Positions 44,999-56,747 of a stretch of 64,000 bases of DNA are shown here, in pieces; position 1 is the first letter of the stretch; each line of letters opens with the position of its first letter. The stretch is from Rhytidiadelphus loreus (lineage: Eukaryota > Streptophyta > Bryopsida > Hypnales > Hylocomiaceae), in the NCBI GenBank assembly GCA_947034895.1, contig OX344765.1, forward strand, positions 25,735,001 to 25,799,000. The letters run 5' to 3'. Made by a program: the position numbers and the translations under genes. Under the pieces are notes generated by a model. That model did not search any database. It was given only the letters and a program-made list of their open reading frames with translations, and was not told the DNA's origin.

Positions 44999-46842
44999 AG
45001 AGCAAGAGCTGGAGCCGAAGAATAATCCTGGAGATGAGGAGGAGCTGAGTACCGAGGTGAGACCGACCTTTTTCCAAAATCACCACGATTCTTTGTACAA
45101 CTTTTGGGCCAAATAATTAATGCTTATTAGATGTTGATTTTTATGTATGCTTGAATGATGTTCCCCTGTCTTCCTGGTTTCTCCACATAGCGACTACAAG
45201 CTTAATCGAGATTGGTGTTAACCCTGAAGTGCCCAAACTAAAAACAAAAAGTACTCTTTTAAAAATAATACTAAATTATAGTAACTTCCAAAAACTTTGA
45301 ATAGAAACATCAATTGTTGTGAATGGTAGGGAAAAATTTGTTCTTTCTATTGGTACATTTTGTTATCTTCCTTCATCCATAGCTCTATGGTCCTTGTACC
45401 CGCAAATGTCACCTGGCATTCTGTTGACTTTTGTAGACCCAAATTGATTTGCCCTGCAAACTCAGACTTGCATCAAGATTTTTGATTTAGCTGTGAGGCA
45501 GATGAAAGTATCTGTGTCAGGCTTTTGACGAAATACCAGAAGTGATGACCATGAGTGCCGTTAGTACAATAAGGAAGAGGCTCCTACTTCCTAGGGTGTG
45601 TTTCGGGACTTATTATTTCTGTTTCGAAATCACCTTGCAAGAATTGGTGCAAGCTGTAGTGCTCAGTTTCAAGCGACGGAACTGGAGGTTGGTTCCACCT
45701 GGGCCAGGCGAGAAGAAAATCCCTAAAGTTGTCCGGGATGCAAAGGTTGCTCTGACTGCACTAAGTGCATGTGAGGAGGCACTTGAGCGTCACCTTCTTA
45801 TTGCTACTTCGTAAGTACTACTCTTTCCCTTTTCTTCTATTCCTTTGCAACTAGCTCCATCGTTTATCCAAATTGGGCCTCATGTTCGTTAAGTTTCAAC
45901 CACTACATGCAATATATGTTCTTTACTAACTGTGGCTGTATAGAATATGTCCTCACATCATCAATCGAATTGGTCATTTTCAAACCTTGGTCTGATGGTG
46001 TACATGCCTATCGTTAAGATATTCGAAAACTTCTAATAACAGTCCTGAGATGTTAGCGACTTCATGTGGAAACTAACCAAATCTTACTGAGGTCACCCAG
46101 TGGTTGGAGCTCTTAATTAGACTCTTGTTTCCTTGGTATCATAGCAGACTGTGCAATCTTCTGGCAGCTGCGACGAAGTTCTTCCGGCATGTTCAAAACA
46201 AAAGAAACCAACCTTGCATCTCAACTTACCATTGATGAGTCAGATGCTCACTTTGCGATAAGTACTGTAGAAGCTCTTCAGTCGACCTGAAAGCCTAACC
46301 TCCATTCCTGGGACATTATTTTGCTTTCATAAGACGAATGCTGCACCCTTCTATGCTACAAGTCAAATATTGTCTACTTGCAACAAACTCAGGACTGCAA
46401 ATGGTTTGAGAGTTCATTTTACTCTTGTGTTGTTGTTATAAGTATGTAAAGAGCCTATACTTTTTTGTTCATTACTCTGACGAAACTTCTTTGATCTTGG
46501 ACATAAAGCTATTGGTTAGAATGATGGATTTCGTGAGGCCGGTATTGTAAGTTGCAATTTAAACGAACTGCCTTGTTGCAATGCTGTCTGTGGAAGCGTG
46601 TTGGTGGGGAGTTCGATGACTACATTTTGAATCCTGACTAAAGCCAAGTGCTAATCAGGTAGAAAATTGCTTTCGGAATTGACAAAATCGCAAGATTTGA
46701 AAATCGTTGGAACTTAAGAAATGAGTAATCTTCAGTGGTTTCTTGCAGGTCTTTTCCATTCAGCTGATGATGGTCAAACAAGTGTCAAGGATCGATATAT
46801 TAAGTTGAGGATGCAGATCGAGGTTGCAAGGATGTCAATGTG
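44999..46842 (+). pseudogene. Possible unrecognised gene or gene remnant
   Basis: Three exon-like stretches with splice-like borders: 44999-45055 (QELEPKNNPGDEEELSTE, donor GAG|GTGAGA), about 45655-45811 (SFKRRNWRLVPPGPGEKKIP then VVRDAKVALTALSACEEALE, donor TC|GTAAGT), and about 46756-46842 (DDGQTSVKDRYIKLRMQIEV). The middle one is clearly amphipathic and helical. The phases cannot all be joined with certainty and no start is evident. I do not recognise the family. Repeat family A blocks lie at about 45930-46000 in the proposed intron. Confidence 0.3.
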
Positions 46843-46859
46843 ATCTTTCATTGTTTGAT

Positions 46860-47414
46860 TATTCAATTTGTTTGGGTAATGTTGCCTCCATATTATCACT
46901 AAGTGTGTACTCCGTATGATCAGCATTGAGTTTTCGTTGCACTCTGTTGTTGTCGCCTATCATTTTTTCATCCAGCCGCAATATTTCTTCACTTTGTCCG
47001 TCGGTATCATCTGAGTGCCACAAAACCATCCATCCAGAAAATAAGTCATCCAAAATTTGCCATCCACTCATGTACTCTCCCTCCCAGGCGAAGTCAAAGC
47101 AGTGTTAGCTCCAGTTTAACCCCCCTCGCAGATAAGAAAGCAAACAAGAGTCGGGGTAAACTAGGAGTTCAGGTGCTTTTCAGCTTCTTCTTCCTCGCAG
47201 GGTTTAGCCGGGTCTTGCAGAGCCTCCAAAGTTTAATTGTGTGCTATTTGTTAGAGCTTGTGCTTGGAATTTAGGTTTTATTTGAATTTTTTGAAATTGC
47301 TTTCAAGCAAGTTGAGGAGTTGGGCTTAGGGTTTACGATCTTTTTCCATTTTGCTACTTGCTTTCAAGTTATTTTACAGGTTTTGTGAGCATGGAAGAAG
47401 AGAGTTTTTTCTAG
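46860..47414. other. Intergenic DNA upstream of the SANT fragment
   Basis: Mixed composition; 47130-47414 is moderately GC-rich and could be the leader of the trihelix-like fragment. No other feature seen. Confidence 0.4.
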
Positions 47415-47885
47415 ATGGTTTTCTCAAGTAGTTCATCACCTTCGTTTGGTGGATTGAGTTCTCAAGCTTCTCCTCCCGTTTCTTTTATCCCTATAGGTGC
47501 CCCTCTAGCTTCACGTCCACAAGTAGGACCACAGGAACGACTTTGGAGCAACGCTGCAATTAGATTTTTATTGTCAGAGTGCAAGGAGTATGTAGAGGCT
47601 TATAGCATTGTTACAATGCGACAACATCAATGGGTGGCAATTCAGATGCTTCTCATTGCACAATTCCCTCAAGAATTTGTGTGGAAGGTGAAATCATTGG
47701 CGGACAAGTGGAAGAAGTTGTGGAGCACGTATTTGAAGATCAAACTGAGTTGAGGAACAAAATAGGGACCGATTTTGGGGATGATGATGCCAAATTCATT
47801 TGGTATGACCAAAATGACGAGATTCTTAGCCTCACAACAAAGGCCAACGGTGTACCGAAAGGGATGGACTAAGGTGTACTAGTGC
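47415..47885 (+). pseudogene. Myb/SANT (trihelix-like) gene fragment with frameshift
   Basis: The frame from ATG 47415 encodes 112 aa: a Ser/Pro-rich lead, then from about residue 43 a Myb/SANT-like domain (WSNAAIRFLLSECKEY ... HQWVAIQMLL ... VKSLADKWKKLWSTYLKIK). It stops at 47751-47753. A second frame continues the same protein type (GTDFGDDDAKFIWYDQNDEI then LSLTTKANGVPKGMD) to 47872. Compared with the inverted copy (AAATCAAAAAGTTGAGG), this copy reads AAATCAAACTGAGTTGAGG here, so a 2-bp indel broke it. Such domains occur in trihelix factors and in PIF/Harbinger-associated proteins. Confidence 0.6.
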
Positions 47886-48275
47886 ACCAATGCACGTGTT
47901 TGTAGACTACATCGAGTGTTGTCGTGGCCAATGCTGATAAATGAAGTTGGAACGAAGTGCGATAGTGACTACACCGTTCCTGGCACTAGCACACCTTGGT
48001 CCATCCCTCCTAGTACACCATTGGCCTTCACTGTGAGGTTGAGAATTTCATCAATTCAGTCATACCAAATGAATTTGGCACCATCCTCTCAAACACCGGT
48101 CGCTGTTTGGTTCCTCAACTTTTTGATCTTTGAATATGTGCTCCGCAACTTCTCCCACTTGTCCGCCAATGATTTCACCTTCCGCCTGAATTCTTGAGGG
48201 AATCGTGCAATGAGAAGCTTGTGAATTGCCATCCATTGATGTTGTTGCATTGTAACAGTGTTGTGAGCCTCCACA
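47592..48275. repeat. Inverted duplication of the SANT fragment (arms about 294 bp)
   Basis: 47592-47885 and 47983-48275 are reverse complements with roughly 80-85 percent identity by eye, separated by 97 bp. The minus-strand arm encodes MQQHQWMAIHKLLIARFPQE and VKSLADKWEKLRSTYSKIKK. A transcript through both arms would fold into a long hairpin, a classic source of siRNA. Confidence 0.85.
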
Positions 48276-48299
48276 TTTCCATTTTGCTCCAATCCTCCT

Positions 48300-48472
48300 T
48301 GTCCCCGACTAATAAGTACTTACAGACTTGTAAGGAGGTAGTGGATCATCCTCTTAAGCTTCGTGGTCCTGAGAGCGAGTGGGTGAGATCGTCTGAGTTC
48401 GTTTTCTCCAACCCTTGCGCTCTTTGGGTTTCTCTGGTAGAGTGCTGCAGCAGTGGGATGCGGTGAAGCACT
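48300..48472 (+). repeat. Relative of 28936-29112, interrupted by the outer transposon
   Basis: Shares CCGACTAATAAGTA.TTACAG, GAGCGAGTGGGTGAGATCGT and CTTGCGCTCTTTG with the 28.9-kb segment. Similarity runs up to GTGAAG, then the outer element's TA and terminus begin. Beyond the element's right end (63455 on) TTTTTGAAAT resumes, matching what follows GTGAAG at 29101. Confidence 0.65.
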
Positions 48473-48759
48473 ACACTAATAATGTTAATTAGTGTTTATT
48501 GAAAATTAGTGTCATCTATAGTGTTTACCCTTGAACACTAATTTTCAACCACTTTATATTTAGTGTTGACTTGAAATCAATGCGCCGCCTCCCTCCTCGC
48601 CACCTCCTGCGCCTGCGCTCCACCGCTCCGCCTCCCTGAGCTCCACTGCTCCGCAATTTTTGTTTGAAACTTCCCAGTGTACTCCTGCACTTGCCTCCCA
48701 CCGCTCTGCAATTGTTCTTTGCTTGGCTGATTCCGAATGCATTGCCCAAGCCTGATCAA

Positions 48760-49700
48760 CACAGCCGAGCAGGACTTCAGAATTCTAGAACTGACGCTCT
48801 CCCTGGTGAGTTGTACCTGATTCTTTATTTTTTTTTAATTTCTGAGCTGCCAATTTCATAGCTACCAACTGCTGGGGAATACGCTACCCATTTGTCGAGT
48901 TTGCCAACCTGATGGAACGCACAGACTGATCTCGTCGAGGTCGAAGGAAACAAAAAACCACCGAAATCAGTCGCACCGACTTTGTAATTTCAAATCATGT
49001 GTAATTTCAGATTGTGTGTGCATTTCAGACTTTGTAATTTCAGATCATGTGTACTTTCAGATCGTGTGTGCATTTCAGACTTTGTAATTTTAGATCGTGT
49101 GTGCATTTCAGTAAATCTAGACTGTTTCATGAACTTGTAGACACCATATAGAGAATCTTTCTCACGATTTGTGAGACTCACGAAAGTTATAGTGACCATA
49201 TCGAAGCTTCCTCTTGATCTTCAGGAAAGTCTCCATAAAAGCACTGTGACCATGTAGACCTCTCCGTGAAATATACATAAGCAATAAGTCTTAAAAATTT
49301 AGTGGTCATCGCTTCAAACTTATTGCGAATTGTATGATTGTTGAATTCTTGTTCAGTTTTGATGATAATTTTGTGTACACTGCTAGCGGCCAATTTGTTG
49401 ACATTACAACGGTTTTATAGATTATGAAGAAATTGCTTACAGAGCAATTGATAGTTTTTTGTGAATAATTTTGTGAAGTACTAATGTACTGTGTCATTAT
49501 CTTTGCAGATCTTGATCGTTTTTCGTTCATGCTTGGCCTTTTAAGGGAGCAACAACAGATGTCTGAACTTATGTTCTGATCTTGACACAAGTACACAACT
49601 GGTATTGCAATTCTTGTTCGTTGTGTTTTCTGTACACGGCCAAGCAGGACTTCGGAATTCTAGAACTGACGCTCTCCCTGGTAAGTTGTACCTGATTCCT
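48760..49700 (+). repeat. Duplicated leader block and minisatellite in the outer element
   Basis: GCAGGACTTC.GAATTCTAGAACTGACGCTCTCCCTGGT.AGTTGTACCTGATTC occurs at about 48768 and again at about 49645. Both copies end in a splice-donor-like GGTRAGT and may be alternative 5' exons. Between them, 48984-49112 is a degenerate minisatellite of GTAATTTCAGATC.TGTGT units. Confidence 0.75.
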
Positions 49701-49774
49701 TACTTTAAAAAAAAAATTTAGCTTCCAATTTCATAGCTGTCAAGGCTTCTCAGAAATTGCTACTTGTTCCAGGA

Positions 49775-50192
49775 ACTAAGGTAACATGCTCTAAAAGCGC
49801 CAATTTACGGGCTGTTCCACCTTTTTCATATGCTTATGGAAACCGTAAGAATTTTGGATTATTTTTCAGAGAAAGAAAAATGAATTCGCCAGAGAACCCA
49901 AGTGGTTTCGTAATTTTCCAAGCATTTTTGAATTACTTATGGATTTTCAAAGATTTTAGGCGTAGGCACCTATTTGTGACCATAGGGTTTAGGAAATGCG
50001 TCCACTTGCAACTTGTAAAGAAATTTGCAGAAATCAAAGACAATGATTGGGTCTTACAATAGAAAAACAATTTTTCCTTGATGCATTCAATTGTTGAAGT
50101 GGTCCATTTGAAGATCACCCCATCTCCATTTTCCACCTAAAAATAGGGGCGGTTTGAAGAAGATGGGCGCATTTAGAGCATGTTACCTTAGT
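49775..50192. mobile_element. 418-bp MITE inside the outer element
   Basis: Inverted ends ACTAAGGTAACATGCTCTAAA / TTTAGAGCATGTTACCTTAGT, each continued by GCGCC/GGCGC, enclose AT-rich non-coding DNA. No clear target duplication. It lies upstream of the pogo-like coding part, probably in its leader or intron. Confidence 0.8.
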
Positions 50193-50564
50193 CATTGATT
50201 CTCAATCGCCAAGAGGGCAGCAAAATGCGGGGCAAAATGTTAGCCATGTTCATAACATTTGTTACCTACCTTTTGAATGGGTATAATAGGATTCTTGAGA
50301 TAATCGTTTGGATTAATTGGTTCTTGATAACTTGTGATGTTTTTTGGTATTGTAGTTTTATTTCATTGCAAGATCTAGATGTTCTTGTTCATTCTGGGTG
50401 AACATACCTTAGCCTTAGTTCATTGGTGTACTTGGTTTGTTAAATTACCTAAGGTTATGGATGTTTTTTGCGTCATTCTCATAGGTTTGTGGCTTCTTTT
50501 TGCAGATTAACTGAGCGGTCACACTACAATCTTACTACAAATTTGTACTCAAGCTAATCTTTAG

Positions 50565-51659
50565 ATGGCAACCCATGTGGCTTTTGTTCCTCCTGTGGAT
50601 CTCAACCACAACGAGAATCTTCACACTGGTAGCGGAGCAAATCCTCCACACCACCCTGCTACTCCAGAGAACCATGTTGTCAATGTCGACCCCCTCCCTG
50701 CAGGTGCACCATCCACAATACATGCCTTGAATTTAATTGCAATATTTTGTAGTGTTGATTTCGTAAATTTTGCTTGCTTAGAATTCCATGTACAGAATAG
50801 AATTATGAAATAAATTCATTTACTACAAATACTTGCATGATCAATGTGATGAAGCTTATTTTCAAGTTCAAATTCATATTGCAATGAACTCACGAGATTT
50901 TCATTACATGGATTGAAATTAAACAAAATGTTGAAGCATCGAGAATTATGTTAGTATCCAAACTTCAAGAACTTACTTCTTTTGTATTTTTATTTTCATG
51001 TCAAATACATTTTTGAATGTAAATTTAGAAGTTTGTTTTACATTTTCAATTTTTATTTTAAGTTTAAATTCTAAAGTATCATACTCTTTATTCAAATTCA
51101 TGAGTTTAGTGCTATAGTTTTACAATTATTGCAAATTGTGAATTAAGAATTAAGAATTTACAGTAACTTCAAATTTAAATTTAAAAAGCATCACAACACT
51201 TTCAATTTCAAATCTAAATTTATTCATTTAATTTTCAATTTTGAATTGTCAATTAAATTTTCGGTTCTCTACTTCTTTTTGAATTCCATTTTGAACTGTC
51301 AATTTCATTCTAAATTTAATACTTAGTTCACTTTTAAATTCACTTTTGAATTAATGTAATATGATTTTCAATCTAAAAGATGCTTAAAAGCAAATACTTG
51401 TTGAATTATATATTGAGGAAGAAATATTTTAAATATGATTTGTTTTCTACATGTCCTTTTGCAAATCGTCCACCTCTTCATGATCTTCCTATCAACACCT
51501 CTTCACGACGCTTGCAACAAGTTTCCACTCTTCTAAACCGCAAAACAGTCATTGCATGGATGGTAGAAGATGAAGCAATTCACGGACTTGCTGGCCTCAA
51601 TGGACGCACTATTCAAGCTTTTCCTGAGCACTTTCGAGGTCAGAAAGCTGCCAATTATG
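50565..51659 (+). pseudogene. 5' part of the pogo-like transposase gene, cut by insertion
   Basis: Probable exon 1 is 50565-50701 (MATHVAFVPPVDLN ... VNVDPLPAG, ending at CAG|GTGCAC). The second exon covers about 51440-51659 and reads CPFANRPPLHDLP then INTSSRRLQQVSTLLNRKT and HFRGQKAANY. The frame then runs into the terminus of the nested element. The sense resumes at 61791 with VKATQWWQQRG, typical of the region before the HTH of plant Tigger-like transposases. The acceptor of exon 2 is not determined. The AT-rich stretch 50800-51370 looks like intron. Confidence 0.6.
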
Positions 51660-51972
51660 CATTAGAAGAAAATTCGGGTCTCTGGATGGCCGGTACTTTG
51701 GGCTTGAAAAATAATTTTTTGCTTTTTAGAAAATGGTCAATTCCAACATCATGGGTACTTGGCGCTTGTTGCCATCAAACCTGCACGCCAATGAGCTGTG
51801 GACGGTACAGGTCGAGTTGTCACTGAAGCACTCAAGTGGCGCCTTGTTGTCAACAGCCGTGCACCAGGACTCTGTACAAACATTTGCCATGTTGGCAACT
51901 CAACACTTGGGGCAATGAGTTTGGCACATAGATTAATATAGTTCGGTGACTATTTTAATGTTGACTGCGAGT

Positions 51973-52011
51973 ACCAAATTGTGGATTATAATCTTTTAAT
52001 CCACGATTTGG
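51973..52011. repeat. 39-bp palindrome near the left end of the nested element
   Basis: CCAAATTGTGGATTA and TAATCCACGATTTGG form a 15-bp stem with one mismatch. It lies 44 bp upstream of the first in-frame ATG (52055) of the transposase frame and could be a promoter element, terminator-like fold or protein-binding site. Confidence 0.75.
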
Positions 52012-52252
52012 AATTCTGATTTGGAAGCCACTATTTCCAATTAGTGTACTCAACATGTACAATCCAGTTGACGAGCGTGTGAATTGGGGGATGTGGGGAA
52101 TGTCAACGTGGAGATGCTCGCAAGTTCTCAATTGTTGGAATTGCTTCCCGCCAAATGAGCTGGCCTCATTGCCGTTGCCAACAGGCTCATTGGCATCCCT
52201 CAACTGGTTTTGGGGTGGCTTTGGCACACGATTTGAGAGATTTCGGTTTAGG

Positions 52253-55200
52253 ATGGCACTTCAGGACATTACCAATGTTGGAAAGGGTAGTTCGTATACA
52301 GCAGCTGTTATATTGGATAGTAAATTCGCCCCTATTGTGAGGAAAGGGGTTCGAATTGATCAGCAAGCCTCAAAAGCAGAGTTTCCAGCGTTGAGAGATT
52401 CTGGAGCCACCAACATTGATTTATGGTTGGATGGCAATTTGTACCCAACAGATCCTGTTACAGGGAAGCCACCACCGTTTCAAACAATCAAGAGTTGCTT
52501 AGAATTTGTGTGTCACGGTGACTCTGGACTCCTAGGATATTCTAGAAACCTTGTTAGCACCTGTGACTCAATAAAAGGCTTGGAAAGGCAATTACAGGAG
52601 ACACAAGCTGATGCAATTCGGAAGAGGGAAGCCTTGCAAAATTCCATTGCGTTACTAACGCAGGATCTGGACGTTGCCAACAGTAGCTGGGCACAACGTT
52701 CAGAGGAACTTGTTGCAAGAAGTAAAGAGGAGATTGACACTTTGAAGAGCGGTTTAGACTTCTTTAGGGCTCGATGTGTAGCAGTCGAAGAAGAGTTGCA
52801 CAGGAATGAGGACCAACACAACAACAACTTGCAGTTGGCGAACGAACAAGGACGACAAGGTGCGCATCAGAAGGTCTTGCAGTTGGAGCATGAACTCATG
52901 GAAGCAAGAAAGTCCATAGTGAAATTCCAAAGGAAAATGGAAAGAATGGTCAGGACTCCAGTAGGACCACAACTAAGACCATCGAAGGGCCTCGTTGAAT
53001 TAGCGAAGAGTGGTGGCGCGTCGAGGGCTCGTATAGCCAAAATTCGAAGTTTGTTGCAACCGCAGGTAGTTCAAGCTATACACGCTGGCAACAGGACGTC
53101 TAACAGAAGGAAACGTCTGTGTGGCGACAAGGATACCCAAGATGAGACCGGGCAGGCGATTGGACTATTGATGTCAAAGGGAGAGACGCTGGCGTTGATA
53201 TCAAGTTCGCAACATAGTCATGCTGCAACCAGCATGACGAACCACTACCTTGAGAAAATTGGGACGGAGTTGGGAACAGAAGCAATACTAGCAGCGTGCG
53301 ATATGACTGGAGTGTCACAGAAAGGATATGGTGAGATCTACAAGACGATCAAAGGGCGAGTGCAGCTCGTTGACAAACGCTTGAAGCCAACATTCTTGCC
53401 AAACCCGCACAAGGTTTGAAGTTATTATTCCCATTCCATGAATTTTGGCTATGCATTGTTGGAAACGAGTTGGGCTTACATTCAAAGTAGAGCGTATTGC
53501 TATGCCTTGTTGGAAACGATGGAAAATTTCAATATAGGACATACTGGAGGGTTCTTGCATTAGCCTAGTCGATCGGAGCATTGGAAAACAGAATTATAGC
53601 AGGGGCCCCATAAACGCTGCTAGAGGGAGGGTGGTAACGTGTTTGCAGTCGCAAAACCTGGTTTAGGGTTCAGGGTTCTGGGCGATTTACATAACTTCAA
53701 TAAGGAAAATCTTGTTTCCAACGGCATGTTAGTGGTGGGTTTAGGCTTACGTGGTGTTCTCACAATATGGACTATGTTGAACAGGTCAGTTTGTTGCGAA
53801 CAGAACTCAATTCAAAGTTGACGGATCTTGTTGGCAACTATTACCATATTGACAGTACGCTGGAGTTGGTGGTGCAACCTTCAGTTACCACTGGAAAAGG
53901 AAGAAAGAAGAAATCAGACATATCAAGGGTGGTTCTAACGCCCAAGAATTCTTTGTTTGTTGACATCGAAGTGGTGCAGAGGACTATGGTGAAGCTATAC
54001 CAATTCACGACCGAAGGTGAATATCCTTCTTTTCAAAACATTCCTGTTCAAACGGTACTTGTTTCCAACGTGATTTCTTATTGACTTCTGTACATCAAGC
54101 GGTGTAGGGTGCTCTGACGTTGGAAACTGAACCTGCATGTCCAGAAGTTGGAAACAAGCCTTTAATTTTCGTCTTGAAGATGGACGAAGCAGAGATTGTA
54201 CATGGGAGAAAATTCGAAAGGGTGAGTTTGACGCTCATGAATCGTGCATTAGACACCAGCATACAAAAAACAGATGATAGATATTTTTCAGTCCAATCGG
54301 AAACCGAAATCTGGCCTATCGCATGCTTTGAGGTGGCCAAGGAGTCGTATGAAGTTCTCCACTGGGTGTTCCAACAAACTCAGTTCCCTACACTCATCAA
54401 AGCGCAAGATGAGGGTCAACTGTTAAGAGTTGAGGGTGTTGGAGACTTCAAAGTAGAGTGGCATTTGTCAGCTGACATGAAGACAATTAAGTGTTTGTAT
54501 GGGCTGAAGCATGGAGCCAACGCGATACACTCATGCATTTACTGTAACCAACAGCGGACAAAACCAGTGCTGGGAACAGCCGCGTCTGCTGCTACAGAGG
54601 CTAGGCGGAGAAAACATACATGGCATGGAGGTTTATTTGCTGGCAACGTGCAATGTAAACCGCTCGCCACTGACAGAGAATCACGGTGGAAGCCTATTCT
54701 ACCCATTCCACTTGAGAGGGTACATATTTGTACCTTACATGCGTTAACTCGAATGATGGAGAAAATTCTTCACCTCCATTTCATGTTCATTTGGAACATG
54801 AAGAATGAGGAGCGTCAGCAACAAGCCATAGAGAATATGGAGAAGACTCTGTCAGCAGCTGGTCTTCACGGTGGAAACGTCCGCATCATGAAGGACCCAG
54901 TACTCAGTGGCGCTTCCAACAGTGTCCCCATCAAACCCTCCCTCAGTGGTGTGACTGCAACTAGGATGTTCCAACCATCGACTTGGTCAGGGCAAGATCG
55001 AGTATGGAAGGATGTCTTGCGCTCAGAAAATAACACTCTTCAACAAGGGAGGCAATATCTAGACAGGGTGGAAATGTGGCAGGCGTTGGAAACAGTGTTC
55101 CCTTATTTGGTTGGCCTTTCCTTGGATCAAGAGCAAAGGGAGACTTTCAAAGGTAAAATTGAGAGATGGAGGAGCCTCTACTTGAAATGCTTCGGGGAAG

Positions 55201-55800
55201 ACCATGTGACTCATTATATGGTGAGTACCGTCTATTGCCAACGTACATCTGCAGTTCAAAGTCAATGTTTGCCGTCATGTGGGAAGTTCATTTGACAAGC
55301 TTAGGGGGTCCAGGGTGTGATGGTATGTGAACTTGACACATTTCATGGCATCTCGTTTCACGCAGTGCAACATTTTTACACGTACTTCTACTAATTCCTT
55401 GAATGCTGTGATTTGCTAGCATAATCTGGTGCGCCATGGTCCTTGGTATGTGGAAACGTATGGAAGTCTCGCTGTTTGGAACAACCAGGGCATGGAAAAA
55501 TCTCATCACGCAGCTAAGGCTGCTAATCAGCATCACACTCAACATGGAGGCACTAAAGAGAGAACAAGCTCCATTGTTCAGCAATACCAACATTGGTACA
55601 GAAACATACAACACAGGTTTGCCAAGCAGGAACGACTGAAGGACGTTGCCAACGCGACATCGATGGAAGATGATGCCCAAAGAACGGCAGCGACAACAAG
55701 AAAGAGGACGGCCTACAACACGTCAAATGCAATGGATGCAGCTAGAATCTGGAGGGAAGGTAGATCACGAGTAGGCCGTGCTTGGGTGGCGACGTCTTGA
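52253..55800 (+). CDS. Transposase of the nested element, RAG1/Transib/CMC-type zinc-binding DDE signature
   Basis: Exons 52253-53413, 53785-54054, 54108-55220 and 55420-55800 join in phase 0 at every junction, giving 974 aa; the frame is open back to an ATG at 52055. Residues about 100-240 form a long coiled coil. The catalytic part reads FVLKMDEAE (D503), SADMKTIKCLYGL (D600), C620-x2-C623, H849-x4-H854 and NQGMEKSHH (E874). RAG1 has the same order: D600, D708, C727/C730, H937/H942, E962; the last H-to-E distance (20) is identical. The signature is shared by Transib, RAG1 and CMC (CACTA/Chapaev) transposases, and the CATTA/CACTA-like termini favour CMC. That assignment is inference. The product would excise and insert the element in the nucleus. 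No disabling mutation was seen. Confidence 0.75.
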
Positions 55801-56747
55801 AATGGAGGGTGTAGCAAACAGCGGCACCATTTCCATAGCAACAGAGTTTAGGCCGTTGGCAACGACGGTGGCTGAGGTTTATTTAACGAGGCCACATACC
55901 AATGTACTTAGTGGCGCTTCCATGTGTAGAAGTTAGAAACAAGCCTTTGAATTTACACCATAGTGTTTTTTTACTACAATATCCACTCATGGAAGGATTC
56001 TGCAAGTTTTTTTAGGTATCATTCACTTTTTCGGATAAAATCACTATAAACCACCAATTTTCACAGCAAGCGGAAAAATTTCCACATCAGAAATGTAAAG
56101 TTTGTACTGCCCAAATCTTGTTGCCAACAAATTGTCAAATGTACCCATTTTGATCCCACAGACCTAGGCAATTTTAATGCTTAAGAGGGACCCTAAACCG
56201 AAAACCCTAAACCAAGATTCTAACCCCTAAACCCACGACCCTAGAAATTTGTGATCTCCTGTTGGCACCGTGCTTATAAAATAAAATGACTGGGTTCCTA
56301 GAGAAGTACCAGCTTCTCTTGCTGGGGTCCATGATGTGCCAACAGGAGACACTATGAGGTGATGTGCCCACTCCACAAAATTAGGCCATGATGGAAACAA
56401 GTTGCCATCAGTGGATGAGGGAATCATAAGATACTGACCATAATGTAACGTCCCAAACACTCAATTAGGGCCTAAAGCGACATCTAATCATTAAGCTCAT
56501 TGGCTCGTTGGCAACAGGAGGCGGCTGTGCCATCATGGAGCACGTTGGGAGTTACTGGCGTCATAAGCAAGGCACTTGCCCCATAAACCCCCAGCCTCAA
56601 GCACAAGTGAAACTTCAAAGTACTTCTACGTTGCCATTGCTCTCTCTCTCTCTCTCTCTTGTGCGAGTTTCGCGCTGTTGGTTACACATTCCAATTGCAC
56701 TTCTTCTCTCCTGTTGTCTTTGCAGCAGGTCAATTGTAGGTCTCACC
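55801..56747. other. Spacer with scrambled internal duplications and telomere-like strings
   Basis: Contains a degenerate echo of transposase exon 3 sequence (GTAGAAGTTAGAAACAAGCCTTTGAATTT near 55925, compare 54141) and AACCCTAAACC strings at 56195-56235. A (TC)n tract lies at 56641-56659. It probably holds the 3'UTR of the transposase gene and the promoter and leader of the RING gene. A frame open from 56508 is attributed to leader because it is low-complexity before 56748. Confidence 0.45.

Noticed and set aside
45223..45245. Second piggyBac-type element
   Set aside because: Only one terminus-like string (TTAACCCTGAAGTGCCC) is present; no matching opposite end or TTAA pair was found.
51660..51690. 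A clean 3-bp target duplication for the 10-kb element
   Set aside because: Flanks ATG and GTG match in only two of three bases, and restoring the pogo frame would need a different overlap, so the exact junction is left open.
56508..56747. Upstream part of the RING-protein frame
   Set aside because: It includes a translated (TC)n tract and a leader-like stretch; the basic MSASSRKARSK start at 56748 is more protein-like.
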